From contig NZ_JAUSXL010000002.1 of assembly GCF_030815975.1 (NCBI RefSeq), positions 2,232,001-2,296,000 of the forward strand: a stretch of DNA of 64,000 nucleotides. The letters are read 5' to 3'. Origin of the DNA: Variovorax paradoxus (lineage in GTDB: Bacteria; Pseudomonadota; Gammaproteobacteria; Burkholderiales; Burkholderiaceae_C). Position numbers and translations under genes: made by a program. This document shows, one piece after another, positions 62,392 through 64,000 of the stretch; the first letter of the stretch is position 1; each line of letters begins with the position of its first letter. Under the pieces are notes generated by a model. That model saw nothing but the letters and a program-made list of their open reading frames with translations, had not been told where the DNA came from and searched no databases.

Positions 62392-63117
62392 CTAGACGCC
62401 CAGGTAGCGCGTCCAGAGCGAACGGTCGGCGTCGAGCGCAGCCGAGTCGCCCTGCCACACCACGCGCCCGCGTTCGAGGATCACGTGGCGGTCGGCCAGC
62501 GGCAGCAGGCGCTGCACGTACTTGTCGACCACCAGGATCGCTTCGCCTTCGGCCTTGAGCGTGGCGATGCAGTGCCAGATCTCCTCGCGGATCACCGGGG
62601 CCAGGCCTTCGGTGGCCTCGTCGAGGATCAGGAGGCGCGGATGCGTCGACAGCGCGCGCGCAATCGCCAGCATCTGCTGCTCGCCGCCCGAGAGCTGGTT
62701 GCCCGCGTTGGCCTTGCGTTCCGCGAGGCGCGGGAACAGGCCGTACAGCGCCTCGACGGTCCAGCGCGGCGCGCTGCCCGGGCGCGGCCGTGCGAAGGCG
62801 TGCAGGTGCTCCTCGACGCTGAGGTTCGGGAACACGTGCCGCCCCTCGGGCACGATGGCCACGCCGCGCCGGGCGATGGCGTCGGGCCTCATTGCCTTGT
62901 GCGGGCCGCCGACGGCATCGCCGCCGAAATGCACGCTGCCGCGCATCGGTGCCAGCGTGCCGGTCAGCACCTTCAAGAGCGTGCTCTTGCCCATGCCGTT
63001 GCGGCCCAGCAGCGCGAGCACTTCGCCCGCGCCGATGCGCAGGTCGATGCCGAACAGCACCTGGCTCGCGCCGTAGCCGGCCTCGATGGCCTTCGCTTCG
63101 AGCAATGTCGTTGTCAT
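62392..63117 (-). CDS. livF: Branched-chain amino-acid ABC transporter ATPase LivF
   Basis: 241-residue ABC ATPase of the LivF type. Walker A GRNGMGKST, the LivF-typical RGVAIVPEGRHVFPNLSVEEHL, signature LSGGEQQMLAIARAL, Walker B LLILDEATEGLAP and switch His in LVVDKYVQ (the usual His is replaced). Overlaps livG by four bases. Part of a livMGF-type unit continuing past the right edge. This family also imports amides, urea and aromatic acids, so the substrate is not certain. Confidence 0.92.
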   Translation of the reverse strand: MTTTLLEAKAIEAGYGASQVLFGIDLRIGAGEVLALLGRNGMGKSTLLKVLTGTLAPMRGSVHFGGDAVGGPHKAMRPDAIARRGVAIVPEGRHVFPNLSVEEHLHAFARPRPGSAPRWTVEALYGLFPRLAERKANAGNQLSGGEQQMLAIARALSTHPRLLILDEATEGLAPVIREEIWHCIATLKAEGEAILVVDKYVQRLLPLADRHVILERGRVVWQGDSAALDADRSLWTRYLGV

Positions 63118-63869
63118 GAGTGGCCTTCCGCTTCGGTGCCGAGATACACCGCCTGCACATCGGGATGCCCGCGCACTTCGTCGGCCGTGCCGCTCATCAG
63201 CACGCGCCCCTGCACCAGCACCGTGAGCCGGTCGGCCAGGCGGAACACCGCGTCCATGTCGTGTTCGATCAAGAGGATCGCCATCGACTCGCGCAGCGAC
63301 TCGATCAACTCGACCATGCGTGCCGATTCATCGGGCCCCATGCCGGCCATCGGCTCGTCGAGCAGCAATAACTTGGGTTCGGCCGCGAGCGCCAGTGCCA
63401 CGTCGAGCGCGCGCTGCGCGCCGTGCGGCAAGGTGCCCGCGATGCGGTGGCGCTCGCTGCCGAGGCCCACGCGGTCGGCCAGCGCCACGGCGCGTTCCAC
63501 CAGGCCGCGTTCCGCTGCGCGCGGCGCCATGAAGCGCAGGCTGCTGCCCGCATGGGCCTGCGCCGCGAGCATGAGGTTGTCGTGCACCGTTTCCTTGGCG
63601 AACACGCGCGTCACTTGGAAGCAGCGCGACATGCCGGCCGCCACGCGCCGGTGGTCCTTGAAGCCGGTGATGTCCTTCTCGTCGAGCAGGATGCGCCCGG
63701 CATCGGCCTGGAGCAGCCCGGTGATCAGGTTCACGAGCGTGGTCTTGCCCGCGCCGTTCGGCCCGATCAGCGCATGCACTTCGCCGCGCTCCACGCTGAG
63801 GTTCACATGGTCGGTTGCGAGCAAGCCGCCGAAGCGCTTGACCAAGCCTTCGATTCTGAACAGGCTCAT
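63114..63869 (-). CDS. livG: Branched-chain amino-acid ABC transporter ATPase LivG
   Basis: 251-residue LivG-type ATPase. Walker A GPNGAGKTT, RCFQVTRVFAKETVHDNLML, signature-like LPHGAQRALDVALAL (LSGGxQ is replaced by LPHGAQ, as in many LivG relatives), Walker B LLLLDEPMAGMGP and the switch His in LLIEHDMDAVF. The ATG overlaps the livM stop (ATGA). Walker and switch residues are intact, so it can be the active ATPase of the LivF/LivG pair. Confidence 0.92.
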   Translation of the reverse strand: MSLFRIEGLVKRFGGLLATDHVNLSVERGEVHALIGPNGAGKTTLVNLITGLLQADAGRILLDEKDITGFKDHRRVAAGMSRCFQVTRVFAKETVHDNLMLAAQAHAGSSLRFMAPRAAERGLVERAVALADRVGLGSERHRIAGTLPHGAQRALDVALALAAEPKLLLLDEPMAGMGPDESARMVELIESLRESMAILLIEHDMDAVFRLADRLTVLVQGRVLMSGTADEVRGHPDVQAVYLGTEAEGHS

Positions 63870-64000
63870 GTCTTGCTCCCTCGCCCCGCTGGGGAAAGGT
63901 CCGGGATGAGGGGCAAGCGGCGCTTGTACAAGGCTGCAAGCCCCTTCGGCGCCCACAGCGCGACCGCAATCAACAGCAGCCCGAGCGGCATGTGCCAATG
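63866..64000 (-). CDS. livM: Branched-chain amino-acid ABC permease LivM, C-terminal end only
   Basis: 44 residues are visible before the stop. HMPLGLLLIAVALWAPKGL is the final transmembrane helix and the PxG turn that end LivM permeases. The last residues (PLIPDLSPAGRGSKT) are encoded by a degenerate REP-like element and are unlike normal LivM tails. The stop overlaps livG (ATGA), so the genes are translationally coupled. The rest of the gene lies beyond the right edge. Confidence 0.8.
   Translation of the reverse strand, partial: HWHMPLGLLLIAVALWAPKGLAALYKRRLPLIPDLSPAGRGSKT
63875..63920 (-). repeat. Degenerate REP-like element inside the livM end
   Basis: GCTCCCTCGCCCCGCTGGGG followed by AAAGGTCCGGGATGAGGGGC and AAGCGG resembles the left arm of the REP-like palindromes, including the terminal CAAGCGG. 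It encodes the livM C-terminus. Confidence 0.65.

Overview
The window looks like a chromosome segment of a betaproteobacterium of the family Comamonadaceae, most likely Variovorax or a close relative. This is inferred from the uniformly high GC, the gene families (Bug/tripartite tricarboxylate receptors, CaiB-type CoA transferase, phasin, gentisate pathway, two-partner secretion), the 'GACAAT/TAGACT ... ATG' start contexts, and dispersed GC-rich repeats. No rRNA, tRNA, CRISPR array, prophage or transposase gene was seen. Both ends cut a gene: an ALDH7-type aldehyde dehydrogenase at the left and livM at the right.

Layout. 1-5.5 kb: amino-acid metabolism (ALDH7, GltI-like binding protein, class I aminotransferase) and an acetolactate-synthase-like ThDP enzyme. 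5.5-13.3 kb: a frameshifted TSUP exporter, a ChrA-type transporter, tctBA without tctC, a glycine-rich RRM protein, DUF3820, YciH/SUI1 and an RhlE-type helicase. 13.3-21.7 kb, almost all minus strand: slipin, acyl-CoA dehydrogenase plus enoyl-CoA-reductase-like SDR, MHYT protein, beta-propeller lipoprotein, DUF445 and argE. 21.8-30 kb: glycerophosphodiesterase lipoprotein with an EF-hand loop, M20 and DUF2817 hydrolases, Leu/Ile/Val-type binding protein, a molybdopterin oxidoreductase, a predicted aminopeptidase lipoprotein and a PHA-system protein.

30-38.7 kb, minus strand: a polyol/sugar locus (AraC regulator, RbsB/RbsA/RbsC-like ABC importer, zinc polyol dehydrogenase, FGGY kinase, xylulose-reductase-like SDR). 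The binding-protein gene carries a frameshift and three dispersed repeats sit in the intergenic gaps. 38.9-43.5 kb: CoA transferase, acyl-CoA-binding protein, TPR protein, TetR, phasin and hotdog thioesterase. 43.5-52.1 kb: LysR-controlled gentisate/3-hydroxybenzoate cluster with two Bug receptors, an FAD oxidoreductase and TesB. 52.4-59.4 kb: a frameshifted SDR, then a two-partner secretion locus (TpsB, TpsA with paired-cysteine tail, FecR-like protein, small exported protein) behind an AT-rich promoter with a perfect palindrome. 59.4-64 kb: divergent AraC/MFS pair around a palindrome, a methyltransferase and livFGM.

The most unusual content is non-coding. Three repeat families sit in the sense direction just after stop codons, or around them: a 256-262 bp element with inverted ends and a long internal stem (3 copies), a 98-bp three-hairpin repeat (5 units at 3 loci), and a REP-like palindrome (2 full, 2 partial copies). 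The partial REP copies encode the C-terminal tails of two proteins. Three genes have single frameshifts that could be assembly indels or real decay.
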